A stretch of DNA of 64,000 nucleotides, from contig CAVOII010000005.1 of assembly GCA_963696025.1 (NCBI GenBank), positions 62,001 through 126,000 on the forward strand, read 5' to 3'. The stretch is from JABCYV01 sp963696025. GTDB taxonomy: Bacteria; Acidobacteriota; Terriglobia; Terriglobales; Acidobacteriaceae. Under the pieces are notes generated by a model. The model saw only the letters and a list, made by a program, of their open reading frames with translations, was not told the DNA's origin and searched no databases. The first letter of the stretch is position 1. The number at the start of each line of letters is the position of its first letter. Shown here in pieces: positions 8,591-17,461 of the stretch. Both the position numbers and the translations under genes were made by a program.

Positions 8591-11089
8591 ATGGCGACTC
8601 TATCCAAGACAAAAACTGTAGCGGCGCCAGCAGGAGTGATCGACGCCCCCAACGGAGAACGTGAGCGTGTTTTTGACGCCTTTCGCCGATGGGGATATCT
8701 GGAGGCGGACCTTGATCCCCTCGGGTTTCTGGCACCGGTCTCACATCCCGATTTGCAGATGGAAGGCGAACTGGCCCACGAAGCGCGCCGCGTGTACTGC
8801 GGCACTGTGGGCGCGGAGTTCATGCATATCGCTGACCCCGAACGTCGGCGCTGGATCCAGGAGCGCATGGAAGGCGAGCAGCCCGGGGTGGACCAGCAAC
8901 GGGTGCTCGATCTGCTTATCCGGGCTGACTTGTTCGAGCAGGTTCTGCAGCAGCGGTATCTTGGCACTAAGCGATTTTCGCTCGAAGGGGTGACCGCGTT
9001 AATCCCGTTAGTAGACGAGATTCTCGAAGCTGCGGGAGAACGCGGTGCGGTTGAGCTGGTAATGGGTATGAGCCATCGCGGGCGACTGAACGTAATTGGC
9101 CACGTTGCCAAACGCGCTGCCGAAGAGGTATTCGCTGGTTTCGAAGACGTTGATCCCCGCAGTGTCCTCGGCGGGGGTGACGTGAAGTATCACATGGGCG
9201 CGACCGGCGAGTATGTGACTCGTAGCGGCGCCAAGATCCATATCCATCTGGTTTCCAATCCCAGCCACCTGGAGGCGGTCGATCCGGTTACAGTCGGCCG
9301 CACGCGTGCCAAGCAAGCCCGGGCCGGACAAGGCGGGACGCAGAAATATGTTCCCCTGCTGGTTCATGGCGACGCGGCCTTTGCCGGCCAGGGCATTACG
9401 GCGGAGACTCTCAACTTTGCCGACCTGAAAGGTTATGACGTGGGTGGCACCATCCATGTCTTGGTCAATAACTTACTCGGTTTCACCACGCTTCCCCGCG
9501 AATTACACTCGTCCCGATTCGCGGCTCAACTCGCCCGCCGGCAATCTATTCCGATTTTTCATGTGAATGGGGAGGATGTTGACGCAGTGGTGCGGGTGGG
9601 CCGCATGGCGGTTGAGTACCGATATGTCTTCGGCAGTGACGTGGTTGTGGATATGATCGGCTATCGTCGTCACGGTCACAGCGAAGTGGATGATCCCACG
9701 GTTACGCAGCCGCTGCTGTATAAAGCGATCAAGGACCATGCTCCGTTGTGGGAGATTTACGCCGAGGACATCGAAGCAGAAAACGCGCAGGCGCGAGTGC
9801 AAGCAATCCGGAGCGAATTGGAAGCGGCGCAAAAGAAGGCCGGCAGCATCACGAAGAAACCCACCCTGCGCGATCTTCCCACCTATTGGGATAACTACCG
9901 GGGTGGGCGATACAAGCCCGAATACGAGGTGGATACGGGAGTGCCCACGGAAGAATTGCGTGAGATCACAGAACGCCTGACAACGTACCCGGAAGGATTT
10001 CACATCCACCCCAAGGTCAAGAAGTTGCTGGAACAGCGGGCGGAAATGGGTGCAGGCAAGCGCCCGGTGGACTATGGAATGGCCGAGGCTCTGGCCTTTG
10101 CGAGCTTGGTAAGGGCTGGTGTTCCGGTCAGGCTGAGCGGGCAGGACACTCGCCGCGGGACGTTCAATCAGCGCCACTCTGTGCTTCTTGATATCGAAAA
10201 CGAACAGGAGTATGTTCCGCTCGAGCATATTGCAGCAGATCAGGCGCGATGCGAGATCTACAACTCCACGCTATCTGAAGCAGGCGTGTTGGGATTCGAG
10301 TACGGCTATAGTCGCGACTATCCCGAGACATTGGTGTTATGGGAGGCACAGTTTGGTGACTTTGTGAACGTCGCCCAGGCTGTAATTGACCAGTTCATCA
10401 GTGCTGGCGAAGATAAGTGGGGGCTGCTCTCCGGTGTGGTCCTGCTACTGCCGCACGGTTATGAAGGCCAAGGTCCGGAACATTCGAGTGCCCGCATCGA
10501 GCGCTTTTTGCAACTGGCCGCGCGCGACAATTTTCAAATCTGCCAACCCTCAACCGCGGCACAGTATTTCCATTTGCTGCGTCGGCAGGCGTTACGCTCT
10601 TGGCGTAAGCCGCTGGTGGTTTTCGCGCCGAAAAGTATGCTGCGCCATCCGGACGCAACGTCTCCCATCGAAGAATTCACCCACAAACGCTTCTTGAATG
10701 TTTTGCCGGATACAGAGGTGACTAATGCCAGCCGGATTCTGCTCTGCACCGGGAAGATCGGCCACGAACTGCGCGCCGAACGCAAGAAGAGAAAGGACGT
10801 TACGACTGCGATCGTCTTTGTTGAGCAACTCTATCCATTTCCCGAGGACGAACTGGTGGCGGCGATCGAGCAGCACCCATCGGCGCGGGACATCGTTTGG
10901 GTGCAGGAAGAGCCGGCAAATATGGGTGCGCTCTCCTATATGCTGCCGCGCCTCCGGCACATCGCAGGCGAACACTCCGTCCTTTCCGTGAAGCGCTCCC
11001 CCAGCGCGAGCCCAGCAACGGGATCGGCGAAAGCACACGAAGTGGAACAAAAGACGCTGCTGGCTTTGGCCTTTCCCAGCAACTCTTAA
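8591..11089 (+). CDS. sucA: 2-oxoglutarate dehydrogenase E1 component
   Basis: 832 residues from ATG 8591; the frame is open 30 codons further but without a ribosome site. It is a thiamine-diphosphate decarboxylase of the TCA cycle, the E1 of the 2-oxoglutarate dehydrogenase complex. Visible signatures: 'VMGMSHRGRLNVIGHV', the TPP-binding 'HGDAAFAGQG...NNLLGFTT', 'YRRHGHSEVDDP', and a C-terminal transketolase domain with 'LSGQDTRRGTFNQRHSVL' and 'PHGYEGQGPEHSSARIERF'. The N-terminus is shorter than in E. coli SucA, beginning at the 'FDAFRRWGYLEADLDPLGF' region. E2 and E3 genes are not next to it, so the complex is encoded at separate loci. Confidence 0.95.
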   Translation: MATLSKTKTVAAPAGVIDAPNGERERVFDAFRRWGYLEADLDPLGFLAPVSHPDLQMEGELAHEARRVYCGTVGAEFMHIADPERRRWIQERMEGEQPGVDQQRVLDLLIRADLFEQVLQQRYLGTKRFSLEGVTALIPLVDEILEAAGERGAVELVMGMSHRGRLNVIGHVAKRAAEEVFAGFEDVDPRSVLGGGDVKYHMGATGEYVTRSGAKIHIHLVSNPSHLEAVDPVTVGRTRAKQARAGQGGTQKYVPLLVHGDAAFAGQGITAETLNFADLKGYDVGGTIHVLVNNLLGFTTLPRELHSSRFAAQLARRQSIPIFHVNGEDVDAVVRVGRMAVEYRYVFGSDVVVDMIGYRRHGHSEVDDPTVTQPLLYKAIKDHAPLWEIYAEDIEAENAQARVQAIRSELEAAQKKAGSITKKPTLRDLPTYWDNYRGGRYKPEYEVDTGVPTEELREITERLTTYPEGFHIHPKVKKLLEQRAEMGAGKRPVDYGMAEALAFASLVRAGVPVRLSGQDTRRGTFNQRHSVLLDIENEQEYVPLEHIAADQARCEIYNSTLSEAGVLGFEYGYSRDYPETLVLWEAQFGDFVNVAQAVIDQFISAGEDKWGLLSGVVLLLPHGYEGQGPEHSSARIERFLQLAARDNFQICQPSTAAQYFHLLRRQALRSWRKPLVVFAPKSMLRHPDATSPIEEFTHKRFLNVLPDTEVTNASRILLCTGKIGHELRAERKKRKDVTTAIVFVEQLYPFPEDELVAAIEQHPSARDIVWVQEEPANMGALSYMLPRLRHIAGEHSVLSVKRSPSASPATGSAKAHEVEQKTLLALAFPSNS

Positions 11090-11149
11090 ATTCCTGTCCA
11101 GCGGTGTGGGCTTTCCTGGCGATTGCCGTCATATAATTCGCCTTCCTAA

Positions 11150-13267
11150 ATGCCCACCAGGGATTCCAAACCAATCCGCATAGCAATCGATACAGGTGGT
11201 ACGTTTACCGATTGTGTTTGGCTGGAGGGTGGACAGGTTCGCATGCTCAAAGTCTTTTCGACGCCGGCCGATCCCTCACAAGCAATTATCGAAGCGCTGG
11301 ACAAGATCGGCGTGCGTGGCCCGCTGACTCTACTGCATGGCACGACGGTGGGCACCAACACATTGTTGCAGCGCAAGGGTGCGCGCGTGGCATTGGTGAC
11401 GACTGCTGGGTTCGAGGATGCTATCGAGATTGGCCGACAAGCCCGCCCTAAACTCTACGACTTCTTTTTCGATCGCGTTGAACCGCTTGTGTCGCGCGAA
11501 CTACGCTTCGGTTTGGACGAACGCACCGGGAGCAACGGAGAAATCCTAAAGGCAGCTACTCAGGAAGGGGTCAGGTCGCTCCTCGACACGGTACGCAAGA
11601 AACATCCGGAAGCGGTTGCGATCTGTTTCCTTTTTTCATTTGCCAATCCGCGGAACGAACTCGCAGCTGCTGCTGCGTTCAAGTCTCTGGACGTGCCGCT
11701 GTCGATCTCGCATCAAATCCTACCCGAGTTTCGCGAATTTGAGCGCACCAGCACAGTGGTGGTGAATGCTTACCTGCAACCGGTGATGCAGCGGTATCTA
11801 GAAAACCTTGACCTTCGTGCGAAGAATGCGATCATGCGCCCGCAGCGGCTGAAGCCCGAAAATGACGGCGTTTCGGGCGGTATGGCTAAAGCCATGCCCT
11901 CCCAAGCAGGCGGTGGCAGTGTTTCTGAGACGGCTGCGAAAGTTTTTGTCATGCAGTCGAGCGGAGGAATCACGCCTCTCAATTCAGCAGCCCATGAACC
12001 GGTGCGCACTGTACTCTCCGGACCGGCGGGAGGTGTCGTTGGCGCCGCGGCCATGGCAAGCCACAGCGGGTTCGACCGAATCATCTCGTTTGATATGGGT
12101 GGGACGTCCACAGATGTTGCTCTCGTCGACCGCAAGGTCCGTGCGGGAAATCAGGGTGAAATTGCTGGTCTGCCCATCGGCGTTCCCATGTTGGATATTC
12201 ACACCGTGGGCGCTGGCGGAGGTTCTATCGCCCGCTTCGACGCGGGCGGAGCCCTGCGTGTTGGCCCCGAGTCCGCTGGAGCCGATCCCGGACCGATCTG
12301 CTACGGTCAGGGCGTTGAGCCGACCGTAACCGATGCCAACCTGATCCTCGGACGCCTGCAGTCAGACCGCTTTCTGGGAGGAGATTTCATTCTCGATACC
12401 GAACGCACGCGGCGGATCGTTGTCGAGTGGCTAAAACGCCACGGGTCCAGGCTGAGCCTTGAACGGTTCGCCGCCGGGGCGGTTCGAGTGGTGAATGCGA
12501 CCATGGAAAAGGCGATCCGCGTAGTCTCGATTGAACGTGGTTACGATCCGCGGGAGTTCACGTTGGTGGCCTTTGGAGGGGCAGGTGGATTGCATGCTTG
12601 CGATCTCGCCCAGGCCCTCGGCATTCCGCGCGTGGTTGTGCCGGCACTGCCGGGGGCGCTTTCTGCCTACGGCATTCTGGTCAGCGACGTAGTGAAAGAT
12701 TATTCACGCACTTTGCTGTGGCGGCTCGTGGAGAAGCCCCCGGTGCAACGACTGGCGAAAGAGTTCGCCGTCTTGCGTGGCAATGCGGAACAAGTCTTTC
12801 GTAACGAAGGTTGGAGGGGCATCATCCGATACCAGCGCAGTATCGATGTTCGCTATCGAGGCCAGGGACACGAACTGAACATTCCGTTCACCGACAATTT
12901 GATGCACGATTTCCAGCGCGAACACCGGCGTCGCTACGGTTACAGCTATCCTGGTCGCGAAGTGGAACTGGTGACACTTCGGCTGCGAGCGGCAGTAAAA
13001 TCAGAAACCGTTCGTTGGGGGACGGGGGTCTTCGCCCGTCCAAGTCCAGGAAGGCCCGGCACGATTTCTACTCCTCGACGCCCAGTCTTTTTCGAAGCCA
13101 AGAAAGTCTCGACTCCGATCTACTCCCGAGACGAGCTGCGAAGCGGCAAGCGTTACTCCGGTCCCGCCATCGTTACCGAATACAGCGCGACCACGATTGT
13201 CCCTCGCGGATGGGGCCTCTGGGCCGACAGGCCGGGAAATCTGGTAGTCAAGGCTCGGTCACGGTGA
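11150..13267 (+). CDS. Hydantoinase/oxoprolinase A-type subunit with an in-frame repeat insertion
   Basis: 705 residues. It starts with the ASKHA-type phosphate loop 'RIAIDTGGTFTDCVWLEGG', continues through hydantoinase_A_N and hydantoinase_A ('ISFDMGGTSTDVALVD', 'IHTVGAGGGSIARFDAGG') and ends in the C-terminal domain. The family hydrolyses hydantoins, 5-oxoproline or carboxylates ketones with ATP, usually with a HyuB partner. No HyuB is next to it, so activity and partner are open. Around residues 232-251 a glycine- and alanine-rich stretch breaks the expected alignment; its DNA (11843-11903) is a copy of the repeat found just after the gene, so the insertion is translated. Confidence 0.88.
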   Translation: MPTRDSKPIRIAIDTGGTFTDCVWLEGGQVRMLKVFSTPADPSQAIIEALDKIGVRGPLTLLHGTTVGTNTLLQRKGARVALVTTAGFEDAIEIGRQARPKLYDFFFDRVEPLVSRELRFGLDERTGSNGEILKAATQEGVRSLLDTVRKKHPEAVAICFLFSFANPRNELAAAAAFKSLDVPLSISHQILPEFREFERTSTVVVNAYLQPVMQRYLENLDLRAKNAIMRPQRLKPENDGVSGGMAKAMPSQAGGGSVSETAAKVFVMQSSGGITPLNSAAHEPVRTVLSGPAGGVVGAAAMASHSGFDRIISFDMGGTSTDVALVDRKVRAGNQGEIAGLPIGVPMLDIHTVGAGGGSIARFDAGGALRVGPESAGADPGPICYGQGVEPTVTDANLILGRLQSDRFLGGDFILDTERTRRIVVEWLKRHGSRLSLERFAAGAVRVVNATMEKAIRVVSIERGYDPREFTLVAFGGAGGLHACDLAQALGIPRVVVPALPGALSAYGILVSDVVKDYSRTLLWRLVEKPPVQRLAKEFAVLRGNAEQVFRNEGWRGIIRYQRSIDVRYRGQGHELNIPFTDNLMHDFQREHRRRYGYSYPGREVELVTLRLRAAVKSETVRWGTGVFARPSPGRPGTISTPRRPVFFEAKKVSTPIYSRDELRSGKRYSGPAIVTEYSATTIVPRGWGLWADRPGNLVVKARSR
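11843..11903 (+). repeat. Dispersed palindromic repeat inserted within the hydantoinase gene
   Basis: The bases read 'cggctgaagcccgaaaatga' and later 'gtatggctaaagccatgccc', two mini-palindromes in the same order and spacing as the intergenic copy at 13321-13384. Its length keeps the reading frame open, so the host protein gains about 20 extra residues. Confidence 0.7.
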
Positions 13268-13320
13268 ACTGTGACAGCAAACCATCCAACGACTGGATTT
13301 GCAATCGACACCGCGAACTT

Positions 13321-13384
13321 CAGGGGCTGAAGCCCAGATTTGATTGCGGCTTTGGTGGCACGGCTGAAGCCGTGCCCTTCCACG
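13321..13384 (+). repeat. Dispersed palindromic repeat, intergenic copy
   Basis: Two small palindromes, 'ggggctgaagccc' and 'ggcacggctgaagccgtgcc', separated by about 20 bases, lie between the hydantoinase gene and the PhoB-like regulator. A diverged copy sits inside the hydantoinase coding sequence. The paired-palindrome shape resembles REP/BIME elements, mobilised in other bacteria by TnpA-REP; no such gene is in view. Confidence 0.7.
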
Positions 13385-13522
13385 GCGCTGCTAACAGGTG
13401 TTTATGAGAGGCGTATAGAGACCTCCTCACAGTGCTCTTCAGCTGAGGGTCCTTCAGAAGACATTTCCACTCTGGAATCCCAAAACTAGGTACTCCGCCA
13501 TGGTGACCGCTACAATGTTTGC

Positions 13523-14215
13523 ATGAAGCCCAGCATCTTTGTGGTCGAGGACGATCCCGATATCTCTCGCCTGGTGCGTCATCATCTGGAAGCGGCTGGA
13601 TTCGTGCTCAAGGTTTTCCCGACCGGCGCAACCGTGATCAGCGAATCCGAAAGGCAACGGCCCACGTTGTTCATTCTCGACATCATGGTGCCGGGCAAGG
13701 ATGGTCTGGAGCTTTGCCGCCAGATAAGGCAAATACCGTCGCTAGCCCCGACTCCGGTGATCTTTCTTACGGCCAAGAGTGGCGAAGCCGATCGCATTTT
13801 GGGACTGGAACTGGGCGCGGATGACTACATCCCCAAGCCTTTCAGCCCGCGTGAACTGGTGGCCCGGGTGAAGGCGGTACTGCGCCGCTTCGAGCGCCCG
13901 TTGTCGCAGGCTCCGCTCAAGGTTGGCGACATTGAGATCGATCCCAGTGCGATGACGCTGATTGTGCGCGGCAATACGGTTACCACAACAGCCACTGAGT
14001 TTCGCCTGCTCGATTACTTTGCGCGCCACCTTGGCAGGGTTTTCACTCGCGACCAGCTCCTAGATTCGGTCTGGCGCGACACCGCCTACGTGACTCCAAG
14101 GTCTGTGGACGTTTACGTGCGCCGCATTCGCGAGAAAATCGAGCCTGACCCGGAAAACCCGCGCTACCTAAAGACCGTGCGGGGCGCGGGATACCGCTTC
14201 GAGGCGCCGAGGTGA
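13523..14215 (+). CDS. phoB: PhoB-like response regulator (OmpR family)
   Basis: 230 residues. The receiver domain has acidic pocket 'VVEDDPD', phospho-acceptor in 'LFILDIMVPGKDG', 'FLTAKSGEADR' and the 'PKPFSPRELVARVKA' lysine; it is followed by a winged-helix domain ('TTTATEFRLLDYFARHLGRV', 'RSVDVYVRRIREKIEPDPE'). Its stop overlaps the GTG start of the following kinase by four bases, and a PhoU gene comes next, so this is most likely the phosphate-limitation regulator. No pst transporter genes are visible, so the Pho assignment rests on the phoR-phoU context. Confidence 0.88.
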   Translation: MKPSIFVVEDDPDISRLVRHHLEAAGFVLKVFPTGATVISESERQRPTLFILDIMVPGKDGLELCRQIRQIPSLAPTPVIFLTAKSGEADRILGLELGADDYIPKPFSPRELVARVKAVLRRFERPLSQAPLKVGDIEIDPSAMTLIVRGNTVTTTATEFRLLDYFARHLGRVFTRDQLLDSVWRDTAYVTPRSVDVYVRRIREKIEPDPENPRYLKTVRGAGYRFEAPR

Positions 14216-15942
14216 GGAACCGTATTTTCTTCAAGTTGGTGGCTGCCTTCATGGTGATGATCGGAGCCGCAACCATAACCCTCGATGTCTCCATTCGCCA
14301 CGCCTGGGAAGGTTCGCTGCGCCAGGAGATCGATCGCAATTTGCGGCAAAAGACCTTGATGTTCGCCAATCGCGTCAATACCGACCACTCGTACGCCTTA
14401 GCCGATGTCGTTTCCCAGGAGGGCCAAGCCTCGGGCGCGCGGGCCACGGTTATCGATGCCCAGGGCAAAGTCCTGGCTGATTCTGAATCTGCTTCCGACG
14501 CAATGGAGAATCAAGTCCATGGGCCCGAGTTTGTGGCTGCCTTGAAGGGAGAGGTGGGTAGCGATACTCGGAGCAACAGTAGCGTTGGTGCGCCTTTTGA
14601 GTATGTGGCTGCTCCGGTTGCAGGAGGAGCGGTCCGGCTGGCTTATCCTCTATCAGATGCCGAAGTTCTGATTGCACCCGTGCGCCGTACCCTGTTTTGG
14701 GGGGCGCTGGTCGCCTTCGCCGTCGCACTGGTGATATCCGCAATTGCGGCGCAATTGACAGGACGCCGCCTGCAACACATTGTGCACTTTGCCGGTCGGG
14801 TCGCGGCCGGCGATCTGACGGCGCGCGTGGCGGATAGATCCGACGACGAAATCGGACGGATGGCGGCTGCGCTCGACGAAACCGCGCAGCGACTCGAAGA
14901 AAACTTTGCTGCGCTCGAGACCAGTCAGCGTCAGCTTGAAACCATGCTCAACAGCATGCAAGACGCGGTCATTGCCATCGACGCTGATGACCTTGTGCAA
15001 TGGGCCAACCAGCGCATGAACAAGCTAGTCCCACAACATACCAGGTTGAACGCGCCCGTGGTTGAAACAGTGCGCGATCCCGACTTTCTCCGGGCGGTGC
15101 GTGGGGCCAGCGAGTTGCGCAGGGTGCACACCGCCCGCGCTGCCTCAATCCTGGTCGGCCGGACCTTCGATGTGACTGCTGCGCCCATGCCGGGCGGAGG
15201 CGCAGTGGCTGTTTTGCGCGATCTCACCGAAACTGAACGGGTGGAGAAGACCCGCCGCGATTTCATCGCGAACGTATCGCACGAGCTAAGAACACCGTTG
15301 ACTTCCATCCAGGGCTACACCGAAACGCTGCTCGACGGCGCGCCCGAAAACAACCATGTTCGCGACTTCCTGGAGATCATCCGAAAGAACGCTACGCGCA
15401 TGTCACGCCTGACCGAAGACCTGCTAACTCTTGCCCGAGTGGAATCGGGGGAACAGCGTTTCGCCATGCAGCCGGTCATGCCGGGGGAGCTTTTGCAGGA
15501 GGTGGTACAAAGCTTCCGGGAGCTGGCGCGGACGCAGAATATCGAGTTGGAGGTAGAAGACCACGTGGCTGTTCCAGTCGGGGCAGACGCCGAGGCCATC
15601 CATCAGGTTTTCTCAAATCTCGTGGATAACGCCCTCAAATACGCAGCTTCGGGAGGGCGCATCGTTCTAGGGGCGCAGCCCTCGCCGCGCGGGGTGGAGT
15701 TTTACGTCCGCGACTTCGGCCCGGGCATTCCCTCCGAGCACCTGCCCCGGTTGTTTGAGCGCTTTTACCGGGTGGACAAAGCGCGGTCCCGCGAATCGGG
15801 CGGGACGGGCCTGGGGCTAGCGATCGCGAAGCACATCGTGCTCGCACACTCCGGCACGATCCGTGCCGAGAGCGAACTGAATCACGGTTCGACCTTTCTG
15901 TTCACCTTGCCTTTGGCGCCAGTTATCGAAAAATCATCCTAA
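14212..15942 (+). CDS. phoR: PhoR-like membrane sensor histidine kinase
   Basis: 576 residues from GTG 14212, overlapping the regulator stop (GTGA). Helix 1 (about 3-22) and helix 2 (about 163-183) bracket a periplasmic domain of about 140 residues. HAMP (about 185-240), PAS (about 245-335), HisKA with 'RRDFIANVSHELRTPLTSI' and HATPase with 'NALKYAASGG', 'DFGPGIPSEHLPRLFERFY' and 'GGTGLGLAIAKHI' follow. It autophosphorylates the H-box histidine and passes the phosphate to the cognate regulator. Classical PhoR of E. coli lacks such a periplasmic domain; the version here is the one usual in Gram-positives and acidobacteria. Confidence 0.88.
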   Translation: MRNRIFFKLVAAFMVMIGAATITLDVSIRHAWEGSLRQEIDRNLRQKTLMFANRVNTDHSYALADVVSQEGQASGARATVIDAQGKVLADSESASDAMENQVHGPEFVAALKGEVGSDTRSNSSVGAPFEYVAAPVAGGAVRLAYPLSDAEVLIAPVRRTLFWGALVAFAVALVISAIAAQLTGRRLQHIVHFAGRVAAGDLTARVADRSDDEIGRMAAALDETAQRLEENFAALETSQRQLETMLNSMQDAVIAIDADDLVQWANQRMNKLVPQHTRLNAPVVETVRDPDFLRAVRGASELRRVHTARAASILVGRTFDVTAAPMPGGGAVAVLRDLTETERVEKTRRDFIANVSHELRTPLTSIQGYTETLLDGAPENNHVRDFLEIIRKNATRMSRLTEDLLTLARVESGEQRFAMQPVMPGELLQEVVQSFRELARTQNIELEVEDHVAVPVGADAEAIHQVFSNLVDNALKYAASGGRIVLGAQPSPRGVEFYVRDFGPGIPSEHLPRLFERFYRVDKARSRESGGTGLGLAIAKHIVLAHSGTIRAESELNHGSTFLFTLPLAPVIEKSS

Positions 15943-16118
15943 TTCGGTGTTTTCGACTAACCCGGAGCTAAAAAATTCATGCCACATTAACCAACTCCTT
16001 GAAAAAACAACCTATCCTCCTCTATTGGTCATCCATCTAAATGAGTGGCAGACTGACTGAGCGCAAGGCGAGACGCGAGCGGACGCGGCCGACGATCACC
16101 CTACGAAGGGACAGGCGC

Positions 16119-16844
16119 ATGAGTACAGCCAGCATTAGGAGTCCAGAATCGGAGCCTTCTTATCCCCACCTGGTCAGGCGAACCATTGAAGCCTGCCGAT
16201 TAGCCAAGGAAGCCGCGGCAACTGCCGCGGAAGGGATTGCCACCGGCTCTTCCCCTTTGCTCAACACCCTGCGCGAACGCGAAAAGCAGCTTGATGAAAT
16301 GGACATGGAAATCGATGCCGGAGTGACCTTGGCCATCACCCAGGTCAGCGAGACCGAGGCTCGCGAACTGCTGGCCTGCATGAAGTTCATGATCAGTCTG
16401 GAGCGCATCGGAGATCTTCTGCTCAGCTTTGGAAGTAGCGCGCAAGCGGCGGGTCCGCGGCTCGATCCGCAGGACACTCGCGATCTTACTCACATGGCCT
16501 CCGTGCTGGAAAAAATGTTGAGCGACGCGGGCACAGCGTTTTCCACTCGAGATGTCAAGAAAGCCGTTGATGTGCTACGCGCCGACGCCGAGATGGACCG
16601 CCTCCGCAACCTGATCTTCCTGCGCCACATTGAGAACCCCGAAAACGTGCAGCGGCAAGCCAGCCTGCAAGTCATTTTCATGACCCAGTCACTCGAACGC
16701 GCGGGCGACCACGCCAAGAACCTGGCTGAGGAAGTGTGCCACTTTGTCAGCGGGCACTCTGTCCGACACGTCCTCATGGCTTATGACAAGCCCGTGGAGC
16801 AAATGTTTCTGGACTGGCTTCGCAGCCGGGACGATAAGCACTGA
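16119..16844 (+). CDS. phoU: PhoU-family phosphate signalling protein
   Basis: About 242 residues from ATG 16119; the frame is open to 16041 without good initiation. Two PhoU three-helix repeats are visible, each ending in the acidic metal-binding pattern ('KFMISLERIGDLL' and 'MTQSLERAGDHAKNLAEEV'). PhoU dampens PhoR signalling when phosphate is plentiful and affects Pst transport. The location after phoB-phoR supports a phosphate-sensing module. Confidence 0.85.
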   Translation: MSTASIRSPESEPSYPHLVRRTIEACRLAKEAAATAAEGIATGSSPLLNTLREREKQLDEMDMEIDAGVTLAITQVSETEARELLACMKFMISLERIGDLLLSFGSSAQAAGPRLDPQDTRDLTHMASVLEKMLSDAGTAFSTRDVKKAVDVLRADAEMDRLRNLIFLRHIENPENVQRQASLQVIFMTQSLERAGDHAKNLAEEVCHFVSGHSVRHVLMAYDKPVEQMFLDWLRSRDDKH

Positions 16845-16971
16845 ATTCGTGCCATTTCCCGAACTTCTCCGCTTCAACGAGTTTCCCAGTTTGATTCTCG
16901 CTGTGACGTAGGTCACTTCCGGCCTCGCGGCTTGCCATCTAGAATCTGAGAGTCTGTTCGAGATGGTGATA

Positions 16972-17420
16972 ATGTCGGGTCGTCTGGTCCATGCCACCGT
17001 CCGCGCGCTCGACTGGGTAGCGAACAAAACCCTTGGGCCCCGACGCCAGTTCGGCGCACCAGCGAACCGGGCGACGGGGTGAAGAAGACGCTTACTTCTA
17101 CCTTGAGAAATCTCGGCTATGTAATGGTGGCCCGCAACTTCCGCTCAGCGCGACGTAAAGGTGAGATCGACCTGACCGGATGGGACAAAGACATATTGTG
17201 CTTCCTTGAGGTCAAGACTCGAACCACACGGGACGTCAAGCTAGCGGAGGCGGCGGTGGATCGTCGCAAGCGCCACGAACTTAGCGCAGTCGCGCATGAG
17301 TACTTGAGGCACCTACCACCTTCGTGCCAGTGGCGCTTCGATGTGCTCAGCGTATATTATGGTGAACATTCCAGCCCGCCACAGTTTGAGTTGTTCCAGA
17401 ATGTTCTCCCATTGGCGTAA
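16972..17420 (+). pseudogene. YraN/UPF0102 nuclease-fold protein, frameshifted
   Basis: The C-terminal 113 residues (from 17079) hold the YraN core 'ARNFRSARRKGEIDLTGWD' and 'CFLEVKTRTTRD'. The normal N-terminus is present but in another frame: codons at 17057-17110 read 'AHQRTGRRGEEDAYFYLEK', and removing one T near 17110 joins it to 'LGYVMVARNF'. A third frame from ATG 16972 gives a plausible leader ('MSGRLVHATVRALDWVANK'). So either two single-base changes have broken the gene or the assembly has indels. YraN proteins resemble Holliday-junction-resolvase nucleases; their role is poorly known. Confidence 0.65.
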
Positions 17421-17461
17421 AATGATGGTTTGGCTTTCAGCCTAGTGAAAGGATTTAATAC

